64,000 nt of DNA from Pseudomonas sp. GD03858 (lineage in GTDB: Bacteria > Pseudomonadota > Gammaproteobacteria > Pseudomonadales > Pseudomonadaceae), in NCBI RefSeq assembly GCF_029840925.1, contig NZ_JAOCDM010000008.1:1-64000 (forward strand), read 5' to 3'. Positions 54,202-63,236 of this stretch are shown here, piece by piece. The first letter of the stretch is position 1. Every line of letters begins with the position of its first letter. The notes under the pieces are model-generated. The model did not search any database. It was not told the origin of the DNA and was given only the letters and a program-made list of their open reading frames with translations. Both the position numbers and the translations under genes were made by a program.

Positions 54202-55200
54202 ATGCGCGAACTCTTTACCCTCAATACCGCAAAACTGCTGACTTGCGTCGCCGTGGGCCTGGTCCTGGCCAGTTGCTCCTCGAGCCGGCCCTCGAGCCCG
54301 CAAACGGGCAATACCGTGCGCGCGCAGCCAGGCCTGGACATCAACCGGGCCCATAAGGACGGCGCGCCCTGGTGGGACGTGGACGTCAACAAGATTCCCG
54401 ACGCCACCCCGACCGTGCATACCGGCAACTACAAGGCCAACCCGTACACGGTGCTGGGCAAGACCTACTACCCGATGCAGGATTCGCGCAACTACCGCGC
54501 CGAGGGCACCGCGTCGTGGTACGGCACCAAGTTCCACGGGCAGAACACCGCCAACGGCGAGCTCTATGACCTCTATGGCATGAGCGCGGCGCACAAGACC
54601 CTGCCGCTGCCGGCCTACGTGCGGGTGACCAACCTGGCCAACGGACGCAGCGTGATCCTGCGGGTCAACGACCGTGGCCCGTTCTACTCCGATCGCATCA
54701 TCGACCTGTCCTACGCCGCGGCGAAGAAGCTCGGCTATGCCGAGAGCGGCACCGCGCACGTGCGCGTCGAAGGTATCGACCCGCAGCAATGGTGGGCCCA
54801 GCGCGGCCAGCAGCCACCGATGATGCTCAAGGAGCCGCAGGTGGCCCAGGCCCAGCCGATTGCCGTCAGCACTGGCCGGGTCGAGCAGTGGACCCCACCA
54901 CCGCAGCAGCACGCGGCGCCGGTGGTGCCGGTGCAGGTGGGCGGCAACAACGTGCCGAACGCCAACGGTGGCAGCTTCCTGCAGGTGGGCGCGTTCGCCA
55001 ACCCGGATGCCGCCGAACTGCTGCGCTCGAAGCTGAGCACCATGGTCAGCGCGCCGGTGTTCATCAGCTCCATCGTGCGCAACCAGCAGACCCTGCACCG
55101 GGTACGCCTGGGGCCGATCAACAGCCAGGGCGAGATCCAGCAGGCCCAGGACAGCATTCGCCTGGCGAACCTGGGGCAGGCGAAGGTCGTCACTGACTGA
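54202..55200 (+). CDS. rlpA: Septal-ring lytic transglycosylase RlpA
   Basis: A 332-residue outer-membrane lipoprotein: signal peptide with lipobox VLASC. The double-psi beta-barrel domain (about residues 95-190) carries GTASWYGTKFHGQNTANGEL and NDRGPFYSDRIIDLSYAAAK. A proline/glutamine-rich linker leads to a C-terminal SPOR domain (LQVGAFANPDAAELLRSKLS) that targets denuded septal glycan. In P. aeruginosa RlpA degrades glycan strands lacking stem peptides. It starts at the base following the mltB stop. Confidence 0.95.
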   Translation: MRELFTLNTAKLLTCVAVGLVLASCSSSRPSSPQTGNTVRAQPGLDINRAHKDGAPWWDVDVNKIPDATPTVHTGNYKANPYTVLGKTYYPMQDSRNYRAEGTASWYGTKFHGQNTANGELYDLYGMSAAHKTLPLPAYVRVTNLANGRSVILRVNDRGPFYSDRIIDLSYAAAKKLGYAESGTAHVRVEGIDPQQWWAQRGQQPPMMLKEPQVAQAQPIAVSTGRVEQWTPPPQQHAAPVVPVQVGGNNVPNANGGSFLQVGAFANPDAAELLRSKLSTMVSAPVFISSIVRNQQTLHRVRLGPINSQGEIQQAQDSIRLANLGQAKVVTD

Positions 55201-55210
55201 AGGCGGCTGC

Positions 55211-55326
55211 AAGCTTCAAGCTTCAAGCTTCAAGCTTCAAGCTTCAAGCTTCAAGCTTCAAGCTTCAAGAAAGCGTGCGCCTTATGCCTTCGCCTTTTCT
55301 TGCAGCTTGCAGCTTGCAGCTTGCAG
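55211..55326. repeat. Tandem 7-bp repeats: AAGCTTC x8 and CTTGCAG x4
   Basis: Eight exact tandem copies of AAGCTTC (55211-55266) are followed after 32 bases by four exact copies of CTTGCAG (55299-55326). They fill the first part of the 309-bp gap between rlpA and dacA. The two blocks are partly complementary and could form a hairpin. Exact tandem copies suggest slippage-prone, length-variable DNA. The rest of the gap (55327-55509) must contain the dacA promoter, but I see no clear pair of elements. Confidence 0.95.
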
Positions 55327-55509
55327 CTCTTGCTGTCGGTTTGTTCATGAATTGCCGGGCAATGGCATGTACAATGCCCGTTTTGCCCGCAGCGGCATTA
55401 CGCCGCAGCTCGCGGGCCAGGCCACAGGCCATAGAACTAGACTGACGGGGCGCTGGGCAAACGAACTTGCCCACGGAACATCAGACCATTAGCGATTTAC
55501 GAGAGACGG

Positions 55510-56670
55510 ATGAATATCACCAACCTTGCCAAACGACTTTGCCTGCCCGTTCTGCTGATGATCACGCCCGCTGCCTTCGCGGCGGAGCAGATGACGCCGG
55601 CACCACCACAGCTGGCTGCCAAGTCCTACGTACTCATGGACGCGTCCAGCGGCAACGTGCTGGTCGAGAACAACGGTGACGAGCGCCTGCCGCCGGCCAG
55701 CCTGACCAAGCTGATGACCGCCTACATCGCCACCCTGGACATCCGCCGTGGCCAGATCGGCGAGAACGACCCGGTCACCGTCAGCGAGAACGCCTGGCGT
55801 ACCGGTGGTTCGCGCATGTTCATCAAGGTCGGTAGCCAGGTCACCGTCAGCGACCTGCTGCACGGCATCATCATCCAGTCGGGCAACGACGCCTCGGTCG
55901 CCCTGTCCGAGCACATCGCCGGCAGCGAAGACGCCTTCGCCGACATGATGAACAAGACTGCCACCGACCTGGGCATGTCCAACAGCCACTTCATGAACCC
56001 GACCGGCCTGCCGAACCCGGAGCACTACTCCTCGGCCCACGACATGGCGATCCTGGCGCGCGCGATCATCAACGAAGATCCGGCGCACTACGCCATCTAC
56101 TCGCAGAAAGAGTTCTTCTGGAACAACATCAAGCAGCCCAACCGCAACCTGCTGCTGTGGCGTGACAAGACCGTCGATGGCCTGAAGACCGGCCACACCG
56201 ACGAGGCCGGCTACTGCATGGTCGCCTCGGCCGTGCGTGACGGCCAGCGCCTGATCGCCGTGGTGTTCGGCACCAACAGCGAGCAGTCCCGCGCCGCCGA
56301 GACCCAGAAGCTGCTGACCTACGGTTTCCGCTTCTTCGAAACCCAGACCTTCTACCAGAAGGGCACCGAGCTGACCCAGGCGCCGGTCTGGAAGGGCGCC
56401 ACCAGCCAAGTCAAGGCGGGCCTGGCCAACGACCTGACCATGACCATGCCTAAAGGCCAATTGAAACGCCTCCAGGCATCGATGACCATGAACCCGCAGC
56501 TGACCGCGCCGATCGCCAAAGGTGACGTGATCGGCAAAGTGGAAGTCAAACTGGACGAGAAAGTGGTTCACAGCGCCGATCTCATCGCCCTCGACGGCGT
56601 GGAGGAAGCTGGTTTCTTCGGCCGTATGTGGGATAGCATCCGCCTGTTCTTCTACGGGTTGTTCAACTGA
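55510..56670 (+). CDS. dacA: D-alanyl-D-alanine carboxypeptidase (PBP5/6)
   Basis: A 386-residue class C low-molecular-weight PBP that trims pentapeptides to tetrapeptides. A signal peptide of about 24 residues ends AAFA. Catalytic motifs are PPASLTKLMTAYI (SxxK), QSGNDASVAL (SxN) and DGLKTGHTDEAGYC (KTG). A C-terminal beta-domain and an amphipathic membrane anchor (MWDSIRLFFYGLFN) complete the protein. It is the conserved neighbour of rlpA and of the ybeD-lipB-lipA genes. Confidence 0.97.
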   Translation: MNITNLAKRLCLPVLLMITPAAFAAEQMTPAPPQLAAKSYVLMDASSGNVLVENNGDERLPPASLTKLMTAYIATLDIRRGQIGENDPVTVSENAWRTGGSRMFIKVGSQVTVSDLLHGIIIQSGNDASVALSEHIAGSEDAFADMMNKTATDLGMSNSHFMNPTGLPNPEHYSSAHDMAILARAIINEDPAHYAIYSQKEFFWNNIKQPNRNLLLWRDKTVDGLKTGHTDEAGYCMVASAVRDGQRLIAVVFGTNSEQSRAAETQKLLTYGFRFFETQTFYQKGTELTQAPVWKGATSQVKAGLANDLTMTMPKGQLKRLQASMTMNPQLTAPIAKGDVIGKVEVKLDEKVVHSADLIALDGVEEAGFFGRMWDSIRLFFYGLFN

Positions 56671-56743
56671 TACGTGACCTGCACGCCCCCGTGAACCAGG
56701 CGGGGGCGATGTTGCTGCCACGGCTTACGAGGCCGTTTCCGCC

Positions 56744-57019
56744 ATGAGCGAAGAAGACGTCAAGTCGCACAAGATCGAATTCCCCTGCGAGGACTACCCG
56801 ATCAAGGTGATCGGCGACACCGTTGTCGGTTTCCGCGACACCGTGATCGAGATCCTCAGCAAGCACGCCAAGGTCGACCTGTCGACCCTGGCCGAGCGCC
56901 AGAGCAAGGAAGGCAAGTACACCACGGTGCAACTGCATATCGTTGCCGAGAGCGAGAACCAGCTGCACGACATCAACAGCGCCCTGCGTGCCACCGGCAT
57001 CGTGAAAATGGTGCTGTGA
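56744..57019 (+). CDS. ybeD: YbeD/DUF493 family protein
   Basis: A 91-residue ferredoxin-like-fold protein ([38 protein letters not shown]), conserved between dacA and lipB in many gammaproteobacteria. It is thought to be a small regulatory protein, possibly linked to lipoylation because of its position; this is not established. Its stop overlaps the lipB start (TGATG). Confidence 0.92.
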   Translation: MSEEDVKSHKIEFPCEDYPIKVIGDTVVGFRDTVIEILSKHAKVDLSTLAERQSKEGKYTTVQLHIVAESENQLHDINSALRATGIVKMVL

Positions 57020-57666
57020 TGCCCGCTTGTCTCGGTTTTCGCGATCTTGGCCTGCAGCCCTATGAACCGGTGCTGGAGGCCATGCGTCGCTTTACCGAGC
57101 AACGCGGCCCGGACAGCCAGGACGAAGTCTGGCTGGTCGAGCATCCGCCGGTATTCACCCAGGGCCAGGCCGGCAAGGCCGAGCATCTGCTGGTGCCGGG
57201 CGACATCCCGGTGGTGAAGACCGACCGCGGCGGCCAGGTCACTTACCACGGCCCCGGTCAGTTGGTCGCCTACCTGCTGCTGGATGTGCGCCGCCTGGGT
57301 TTTGGAGTGCGCGAACTGGTCAGCCGCATCGAGCAGACGCTCATCGACCTGCTCGCCAGCTATGGCGTGCAGGCCAACGCCAAGCCCGACGCGCCGGGCG
57401 TCTATGTCGACGGTGCGAAGATCGCATCCCTTGGCCTTCGAATCCGCAATGGTCGTTCCTTTCACGGCCTTGCTCTGAACGTGGACATGGACCTTGCGCC
57501 ATTCCGCCGAATCAACCCCTGTGGGTATGCGGGGCTGGCCATGACCCAGCTGCGCGACCAGGCAGGTCCGATCGAACTCGACGAGGTCAGGACAAGGCTG
57601 CGCGGACAGCTGGTCAGGCACCTCGACTATGCTGAGCAGACGACCCTGACGGGCGGAATCGACTGA
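57019..57666 (+). CDS. lipB: Octanoyl-[acyl-carrier-protein]:protein octanoyltransferase
   Basis: A 215-residue enzyme that moves octanoate from ACP to lipoyl domains, the first step of lipoate synthesis. Family motifs are [40 protein letters not shown], the Lys of [14 protein letters not shown] and the catalytic Cys in [15 protein letters not shown]. The ATG at 57019 shares one base with the ybeD stop; an in-frame GTG just before it is possible. lipA follows 2 bp later. Confidence 0.96.
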   Translation: MPACLGFRDLGLQPYEPVLEAMRRFTEQRGPDSQDEVWLVEHPPVFTQGQAGKAEHLLVPGDIPVVKTDRGGQVTYHGPGQLVAYLLLDVRRLGFGVRELVSRIEQTLIDLLASYGVQANAKPDAPGVYVDGAKIASLGLRIRNGRSFHGLALNVDMDLAPFRRINPCGYAGLAMTQLRDQAGPIELDEVRTRLRGQLVRHLDYAEQTTLTGGID

Positions 57667-57668
57667 TT

Positions 57669-58685
57669 ATGACAACTGTGCAAGAAGCCGTGCCGAACCT
57701 GATCCCCACGCAAGACGTGACCCCGCGTCCCGCGCCGAAGAAAGTCGAGGCCGGCGTGAAGCTGCGTGGCGCCGAGAAGGTCGCGCGCATCCCGGTGAAG
57801 ATCATCCCCACCGAAGAACTGCCGAAAAAGCCCGACTGGATCCGCGTGCGTATCCCGGTCTCGCCGGAAGTCGACCGCATCAAGCAACTGCTGCGCAAGC
57901 ACAAGCTGCACAGCGTGTGCGAAGAGGCCTCCTGCCCGAACCTGGGCGAGTGCTTCTCGGGCGGTACCGCGACCTTCATGATCATGGGTGACATCTGCAC
58001 CCGGCGCTGCCCGTTCTGCGACGTCGGCCATGGCCGGCCGAAGCCGCTGGACGTCGACGAGCCGAAGAACCTGGCCATCGCCATCGCCGACCTGCGCCTG
58101 AAGTACGTGGTGATCACTTCGGTGGACCGCGACGACCTGCGTGACGGTGGCGCCCAGCACTTCGCCGACTGCATCCGCGAGATCCGCGCCCTGTCGCCGG
58201 GCGTGCAGCTGGAGACCCTGGTGCCGGACTACCGTGGTCGCATGGACGTGGCGCTGGAAATCACCGCGCAGACCCCGCCAGACGTGTTCAACCACAACCT
58301 CGAGACCGTGCCGCGCCTGTACAAGGCCGCGCGTCCGGGCTCGGACTATGACTGGTCGCTGGATCTTCTGCAGAAGTTCAAGCAGATGGTCCCGCATGTG
58401 CCGACCAAGTCCGGTCTGATGCTGGGCCTGGGCGAGACCGACGACGAGGTGATCGAGGTCATGCACCGCATGCGCGAGCACGACATCGACATGCTGACCC
58501 TCGGCCAGTACCTGCAGCCGTCGCGTAACCACCTGCCGGTACAGCGCTTCGTGCACCCGGACACCTTCGCCTGGTTCGCCGAGGAAGGTTACAAGATGGG
58601 CTTCAAGAACGTCGCCTCCGGCCCGCTGGTGCGTTCGTCGTACCACGCCGACCAGCAGGCTCACGAAGCCAAGATCAAGCTCTGA
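57669..58685 (+). CDS. lipA: Lipoyl synthase
   Basis: A 338-residue radical-SAM enzyme that inserts two sulfurs into protein-bound octanoyl groups. The auxiliary cluster ligands are in [12 protein letters not shown], the radical-SAM cluster in [13 protein letters not shown], and the conserved C-terminal serine in VRSSYHAD; all three elements are intact. It is cotranscribed with lipB. A strong terminator follows 18 bases after the stop. Confidence 0.98.
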   Translation: MTTVQEAVPNLIPTQDVTPRPAPKKVEAGVKLRGAEKVARIPVKIIPTEELPKKPDWIRVRIPVSPEVDRIKQLLRKHKLHSVCEEASCPNLGECFSGGTATFMIMGDICTRRCPFCDVGHGRPKPLDVDEPKNLAIAIADLRLKYVVITSVDRDDLRDGGAQHFADCIREIRALSPGVQLETLVPDYRGRMDVALEITAQTPPDVFNHNLETVPRLYKAARPGSDYDWSLDLLQKFKQMVPHVPTKSGLMLGLGETDDEVIEVMHRMREHDIDMLTLGQYLQPSRNHLPVQRFVHPDTFAWFAEEGYKMGFKNVASGPLVRSSYHADQQAHEAKIKL

Positions 58686-58703
58686 GCCAGGCTTGAGCGG
58701 AAC

Positions 58704-58743
58704 ATGCCGATGCGCGCCGGAAGGTGGCATCGGCATTTTTTTT
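58704..58743 (+). terminator. Rho-independent terminator of the lip operon
   Basis: A perfect 10-bp stem ATGCCGATGC/GCATCGGCAT with a 13-base loop is followed by eight T residues. It ends the ybeD-lipB-lipA transcript. Confidence 0.95.
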
Positions 58744-58776
58744 GAGCTGCAAGTTTCAAGCGACAAGCTGCAAGGA
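58744..58776. repeat. Degenerate heptamer repeat
   Basis: GAGCTGCAAGTTTCAAGCGA followed by CAAGCTGCAAG, a short relative of the heptamer clusters at 27483 and 55211. It sits between the lipA terminator and the ldcA ribosome site. Confidence 0.6.
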
Positions 58777-58784
58777 GTGGCGTG

Positions 58785-59723
58785 ATGAATGGCCTGGAGT
58801 CTGTTGAAAACCTGTTGCCCAAGGCCCTGCCTGGCAATGCCCGATTCGCCATCGTCGCCCCTGCGGGGCCGGCACGACTGGATGCCGACAAGGCCCGCCA
58901 GTGGTTCGAGGACCGTGGCCGCCAGTGCCGGGTCTACCCTGGCGCGCTGCTGGCCGATGGCTACCTGGCGGGCAGCGACGAACAGCGTCTGGAGGATTTG
59001 CACGATGCCTTCAGCGCCCCTGATATCGACGCCATCCTGTGCATGCGCGGGGGCTATGGCAGCATGCGCCTGCTGGATCGGGTCGACTTCGAACTGATTC
59101 GACGTCACCCCAAGCCACTGGTGGGCTATAGCGACATCACCGCGTTGCATTCGGCGATCAACCGGCATGCCGGGCTGCTGACCTTCCATGGCGCGATGCT
59201 CAATGCCGACCTGCTGGGGGGCAAGCTTGAACCGACGGTCAGCTCGCTGTTCGGGCTGCTGGGTGGCGCGTTGCGGGCGGGCGACGCCATCGCCCATCCG
59301 GCCGAGTTTGCGCTCACCTGCGTGACGCCTGGCGTCGCCAGTGGGCGGCTGGTCGGTGGCAACCTGTCGTTGCTCGGGGCCACGATGGGCACGCTGGCCG
59401 AGGTCGACATGCGCGACAGCATCCTGTTCATCGAGGACGTCAACGAGCCGCTCTATCGTGTTGACCGCTTGCTGACGCAGTTGCGCCTGGCCGGCAAGCT
59501 GGAAGGGGTGCGTGGGGTGTTGGTGGGGGACTTTGCCGGGATCACGGTGGCGGCGATGACGCCGCTGCTGCTGGACATCTTCGGCCCGCTCGGGGTGCCG
59601 GTGCTGGCCGGCTGGCGCAGCGGGCATTGCGATCCGAATGTGTGCCTGCCGTTGGGCGCAAGCGTGCGACTGGATGCCGAAGAGCAGAGTCTGGTGTTAT
59701 TGCAGGATCTGTTCAGGGCTTGA
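58785..59723 (+). CDS. ldcA: LD-carboxypeptidase (S66 family)
   Basis: A 312-residue cytosolic serine peptidase that removes the terminal D-Ala from recycled murein tetrapeptides, producing the tripeptide used by Mpl. The catalytic Ser is in LVGYSDITALHSA, the Glu in FIEDVNEPLYRVDR and the His in GHCDPNVCLPLG, all at the expected places. The ATG at 58785 is preceded by AAGGAG; a GTG three bases upstream is also in frame. Confidence 0.93.
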   Translation: MNGLESVENLLPKALPGNARFAIVAPAGPARLDADKARQWFEDRGRQCRVYPGALLADGYLAGSDEQRLEDLHDAFSAPDIDAILCMRGGYGSMRLLDRVDFELIRRHPKPLVGYSDITALHSAINRHAGLLTFHGAMLNADLLGGKLEPTVSSLFGLLGGALRAGDAIAHPAEFALTCVTPGVASGRLVGGNLSLLGATMGTLAEVDMRDSILFIEDVNEPLYRVDRLLTQLRLAGKLEGVRGVLVGDFAGITVAAMTPLLLDIFGPLGVPVLAGWRSGHCDPNVCLPLGASVRLDAEEQSLVLLQDLFRA

Positions 59724-59753
59724 GATTGCTTGGGCCAGGCCACAACCCCCTGT

Positions 59754-59803
59754 AGGAGCGGCCTTGTGTCGCGGAAAGGGGCGCAAAGCGCCCCCGCCCG
59801 TTT
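59754..59803. repeat. Half REP element
   Basis: TGTAGGAGCGGCCTTGTGTC followed by a short GCGCAAAGCGC hairpin; one REP unit between the convergent ldcA and lytic transglycosylase genes. Confidence 0.7.
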
Positions 59804-61117
59804 CTAGCGACGCAGGCTATCGAGCAGCTTGTGCGTCGGATAACCATCCGCCGGCCAACCCTGCGCCTGCTGCGCATTGCGGATCGCCTTGCGGGTATTG
59901 GCGCCGATGATGCCGTCCGGGTTACCCGCCTCATGGCCATTGGCATTGAGCAGCGTCTGCAGCTCGATCCGCTCGGTACGGCTCAGCGGCAGGTCGTCCT
60001 TGGGCCAGCTGCCGGCGATGAAGCCCCAGTTGGAGAAGCGATCGCCCAGCAGGCTCACCGCCAGCGCATAGGACGACGAGTTGTTGTACTTGAGGATCGC
60101 GCGGAAGTTGTCCAGCACCAGGAACGCCGGACCACGGGCGCCGGCTGGCAGCAGCAGGGCTGCCGACAGCTGGCTGCTGCCTGTTGGCAACTGAGTGCCG
60201 GCCGGCAGTTTCACGCCCAGCTGCAACCACTCGCTGACGCTCTTGCGCTGGCTGCCATCGGCCAGCCAGTAATCGAAGCCGGCAGGCACCTGTACCTCGA
60301 AGCCCCAAGGCTGGCCACGCTTCCAGCCGGAGGCCTGGAGGTAGTGCGCGGTGGACGCCAGGGCGTCTGCGGTGCTGTTCCAGATGTCGCGGCGGCCGTC
60401 GCCATCGAAATCCACCGCGTGGGTGAGGTAGGTGGTCGGGATGAACTGGGTCTGGCCCATGGCGCCGGCCCAGGAGCCGCGCATGGCGTCAGGCTGGATA
60501 TCACCGTTCTGCAGGATCTGCAGGGCGGCGATCAGCTGGTCCTGGGCGAACTGCGGGCGGCGGCCTTCATAGGCCAGCGTCGCCAGCGAGCGGATCACCG
60601 ACTTGTTGCCCTGGAACTGACCGAAGTTGCTCTCCATGCCCCACACCGAGACCAGGACCTGGCGGTCGACGCCGTAGCGTTGCTCGATACGGGTCAGCAG
60701 CTCGGCGTTCTGCTCCAGTAATTTCTTGCCATTGCGCACACGCAGCGGCGACAGGGCGCCGTCGAGGTATTCCCAGACCGGGCGACTGAATTCAGGTTGG
60801 CTGCGGTCGGCCTTGATCACGTCCATGTCCGGGGTGACGCCGAGGAAGGCGCGATCGAACAGGCTGGCGCCGATACCGGCTTGCAGGGCTTGTTGGCGGA
60901 AGCCCGCCTGCCATTGGGCGAATGTCTGCAGCGGCTGGATTTCGTTGCCGACGGCAGGCGTGGCGCCAGGCAGCGTGACGACGGGAGCGGGCTGGGCGGG
61001 GGCCAGCGGCAGGGCATCGGCGGCGGTGGGTTTCTCGGCGCAGGCGACGAGCAGGATGAAGCTGGTGGCCGCGATCAGCTGGCGGGGCTGCCAGCGGAGA
61101 GTGAGACGAGAGGGCAT
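59804..61117 (-). CDS. Lytic murein transglycosylase with peptidoglycan-binding domain
   Basis: A 437-residue GH103 enzyme. The N-terminus is a lipoprotein-type signal with lipobox LLVAC. The catalytic domain has the Glu in SVWGMESNFGQFQGNKSV, GSWAGAMGQTQFIPTTYLTH and DFDGDGRRDIWNSTADALAS. The C-terminal 60 residues are a PG_binding_1 domain (ELQTLLNANGHEAGNPDGII, NTRKAIRNAQQAQGWPADGY). It is a paralogue of mltB at 53191 with an added wall-binding domain, and probably sits at the outer membrane. It is transcribed alone. Confidence 0.93.
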   Translation of the reverse strand: MPSRLTLRWQPRQLIAATSFILLVACAEKPTAADALPLAPAQPAPVVTLPGATPAVGNEIQPLQTFAQWQAGFRQQALQAGIGASLFDRAFLGVTPDMDVIKADRSQPEFSRPVWEYLDGALSPLRVRNGKKLLEQNAELLTRIEQRYGVDRQVLVSVWGMESNFGQFQGNKSVIRSLATLAYEGRRPQFAQDQLIAALQILQNGDIQPDAMRGSWAGAMGQTQFIPTTYLTHAVDFDGDGRRDIWNSTADALASTAHYLQASGWKRGQPWGFEVQVPAGFDYWLADGSQRKSVSEWLQLGVKLPAGTQLPTGSSQLSAALLLPAGARGPAFLVLDNFRAILKYNNSSSYALAVSLLGDRFSNWGFIAGSWPKDDLPLSRTERIELQTLLNANGHEAGNPDGIIGANTRKAIRNAQQAQGWPADGYPTHKLLDSLRR

Positions 61118-61178
61118 GCACGAATCCAGAATTGCAGGTCAGGTGCCGACCATACCATGACTGGGCTGTTCGTGCCTT

Positions 61179-61343
61179 TCATGCCGCCATAAAGCAGGAA
61201 GCCTCCCAATCTCTCGATTGGAAGGCTTCGCGGCGGTAGCTGCCTTTGCCCTTTTCCGGTCGTTCCTGGCGGCAGCGGAACAGCGGTTGGGCGATGATCG
61301 ACTTGGCCTTGTTGGGGCCGTGCTTTTTTGGCTTCTTGCTCAT
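61179..61343 (-). CDS. arfA: Alternative ribosome-rescue factor A
   Basis: A 54-codon gene. It encodes MSKKPKKHGPNKAKSIIAQP followed by LFRCRQERPEKGKGSYRREA, matching ArfA: the basic N-terminus, the PLFRxRxxxxKKGKGSY core and a DWEAS tail. ArfA recruits release factor 2 to ribosomes stalled on non-stop mRNAs when tmRNA fails. A 13-bp hairpin covers codons 39-49 (see the separate entry), as in E. coli, where cleavage inside the gene makes a stop-less mRNA that is itself controlled by tmRNA. A GGGAACCCGCC sequence precedes the ATG. Confidence 0.9.
   Translation of the reverse strand: MSKKPKKHGPNKAKSIIAQPLFRCRQERPEKGKGSYRREAFQSRDWEASCFMAA
61198..61229 (-). promoter_or_regulatory. Hairpin inside the arfA coding region
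   Basis: On the minus strand GAAGCCTTCCAAT and ATTGGGAGGCTTC pair over 13 bp (one G-U) with a 6-base loop, overlapping codons 39-49 of arfA. No T run follows, so RNase III-type processing is more likely than termination. The truncated mRNA would be non-stop. Confidence 0.75.
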
Positions 61344-61435
61344 GGCGGGTTCCCGGTGGGGTGGATTGCGGACGCACTCTAGGCCTGTAGCGCTATGTGA
61401 GCCAATTGATTGTGTTTATGGCGGTGGGCCTCATC

Positions 61436-61494
61436 GCGGGTCAAGCCCGCTCCCACGATACCTCTGTGGGAGCGGGCTTGACCCGCGATGTGCC
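61436..61494. repeat. REP pair
   Basis: TCGCGGGTCAAGCCCGCTCC and its inverted copy GGAGCGGGCTTGACCCGCGA with a short ACGATACCTCT centre, between arfA and holA. Confidence 0.85.
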
Positions 61495-62532
61495 TTACTC
61501 GGCGGGCAGCGCCAGGCGCTGTCCGGCCATGAGCAGCGACAACCGCGCCAGGCTGGTCCACGGCGAGCCTTCGGCTTGCCCCTTGATCTGCGCATCGATG
61601 CGCTGGGCATCTTGCAGCAGCATGGCCCAGCGCTGCGCGGAGAGGCGCTGCAGGGCCTTGCTCACCAACGGACGGCGCTTGTCCCACACCGGAGGTCGCG
61701 CCTGGCTGAAGGCCTTGTCCAGGGGCACGCCCTGGCTGAACTGCTGGGCGAGACCCGCCAGCAGGCGCAGCTCGCGGGCCAGGGCCCAGAGAATCACCGG
61801 AGGTTCGACGCCTTCGCCGCGCAGTCCTTCGAGCATGCGCAAGGCATGCGCCGCTTCGCCGTTGAGGATGGCATCGACCAGCCCGAACACATCGAAACGG
61901 GCACTGTCGGCGACCGCCGCCTGGACGGTCTGCACGGTGATCTGGTTGCCTTCGGCGAGCAGCTTGAGCTTCTCGATCTCCTGGGCGGCGGCGAGCAGGT
62001 TGCCTTCTACCCGCGCGGCGATCAGGTCGACGGCATCGCGCTGCGCGGACAGGCCGGCCTGGGTGAGGCGCTGGTTGATCCACTGGGGCAGTTGCTGGGC
62101 GTCCACCGGCCAGATCTGGATGAACTGGCAGTGCGCGCCTTCGATCAGTGCCTTGCCCCACTTGGTCTTCTGCGCGCTGCCGTCGAGCTTGGGCAGGCTG
62201 ATCAGCAACAGCGTGTCCTCGGCGGGGTTGGCACAGTATTCGATCAGGGCCGAGGCGCCCTTGTCACCAGGCTTGCCGGAGGGCAGGCGCAGTTCCAGGA
62301 GGCGGCGCTGGGCGAACAGGGAAAGGCTCGCGCCGGCCAGCAGCAGGTTGCCCCAGTCGAAGTTGGCGTCGGCGCTGAACACCTGGCGTTCGTCATGGCC
62401 TTGCTGGCGCGCCGCGCCGCGGATGGCGTCGGCGGCTTCCTGGCAGAGCAACGGATCGTCGCCGCTGACGATATAGACGGGCGCGAGCGGGCCTTGCAGG
62501 TGTTTGTTGAGTTGGGCGGGGGAAAGCTTCAT
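61495..62532 (-). CDS. holA: DNA polymerase III subunit delta
   Basis: A 345-residue clamp-loader subunit that opens the beta clamp. The N-terminal MKLSPAQLNKHLQGPLAPVY and IVSGDDPLLCQEAADAIRGA, the central LLLISLPKLDGSAQKTKWGK and the helical collar domain at the C-terminus are typical. It follows lptE by 37 bp on the same strand, in the conserved order leuS-lptE-holA. Confidence 0.96.
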   Translation of the reverse strand: MKLSPAQLNKHLQGPLAPVYIVSGDDPLLCQEAADAIRGAARQQGHDERQVFSADANFDWGNLLLAGASLSLFAQRRLLELRLPSGKPGDKGASALIEYCANPAEDTLLLISLPKLDGSAQKTKWGKALIEGAHCQFIQIWPVDAQQLPQWINQRLTQAGLSAQRDAVDLIAARVEGNLLAAAQEIEKLKLLAEGNQITVQTVQAAVADSARFDVFGLVDAILNGEAAHALRMLEGLRGEGVEPPVILWALARELRLLAGLAQQFSQGVPLDKAFSQARPPVWDKRRPLVSKALQRLSAQRWAMLLQDAQRIDAQIKGQAEGSPWTSLARLSLLMAGQRLALPAE

Positions 62533-62569
62533 GGCAAGGTACGGGGCACCTCAGGTGCCCCGTTCAGGC

Positions 62570-63175
62570 TCAGGGAGCCGGGATTTCCATCGGCGACTGC
62601 TGAGGCGTCTCGTCGCGCACGCGCTGAGCTTCCTGGAGAGCCTGGGCTTCAGCCTTGGCGCGTTCGTCGGCCTTGCGTTGCAGGTCGTCGAGGCGTGCCG
62701 GGGTCAGTTGCTGCAGGCGAGCGAGCATGCCCTGCACGAGGTCGCGACGCATCTCTTCGCGAACCTGGTTCTCCTCCTGGCCCGAACCGTTGATGTTGTT
62801 GCCGTTGTACACGTAGTACTTCTGCACTTGCAGCTTGTCGGCAAGCAGTACGCTGTCGTTCAGGCCTTCGATCGAGTAGTTCAGCACGGTAGTCAGCTCG
62901 AACTCCGCCGAGCGGCTGCCACCGGTGTAGGTTGCGGCGCGCGAGCTCTCCTGCTCGTTGGTCAGCACCAGCTTGTACGGGGCGCCCGAGTAGACTTTGA
63001 CGCCGCTGCTCTCCAGGGTGCGGCGCAGTTGCATGACGGTCGCGCCGTACTGGTTGCGGGCGCCGAGATCCAGCTCCTTGATGCTCAGCTCGTTGGTGCC
63101 GGTGCCGCGCAGCTGGAAACCGCAGGCGCTGAGCATGACGGCCAGGCCCATTACCAGCAGATTGCGTTTGATCAT
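62570..63175 (-). CDS. lptE: LPS-assembly lipoprotein LptE
   Basis: A 201-residue outer-membrane lipoprotein that plugs LptD and helps insert LPS. The lipobox is MLSAC (Cys about 18), followed by GFQLRGTGTNELSIKELDLG. The core has LRRTLESSGVKVY and the strand VLNYSIEGLNDSVLLADKLQ. The C-terminus is a charged glutamine-rich helix ending QQSPMEIPAP. It lies 61 bp after leuS on the same strand. Confidence 0.95.
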   Translation of the reverse strand: MIKRNLLVMGLAVMLSACGFQLRGTGTNELSIKELDLGARNQYGATVMQLRRTLESSGVKVYSGAPYKLVLTNEQESSRAATYTGGSRSAEFELTTVLNYSIEGLNDSVLLADKLQVQKYYVYNGNNINGSGQEENQVREEMRRDLVQGMLARLQQLTPARLDDLQRKADERAKAEAQALQEAQRVRDETPQQSPMEIPAP

Positions 63176-63236
63176 GTTGTAGCTCCCTCGTGGACCGAAT
63201 ACGCCCGCCTGCCGGATCGGCAGGCGGGCGTTGCCA

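Noticed and set aside
55211..55326. Tandem repeats considered as a CRISPR-like array
   Set aside because: The units are 7 bp with no spacers and there are no cas genes.
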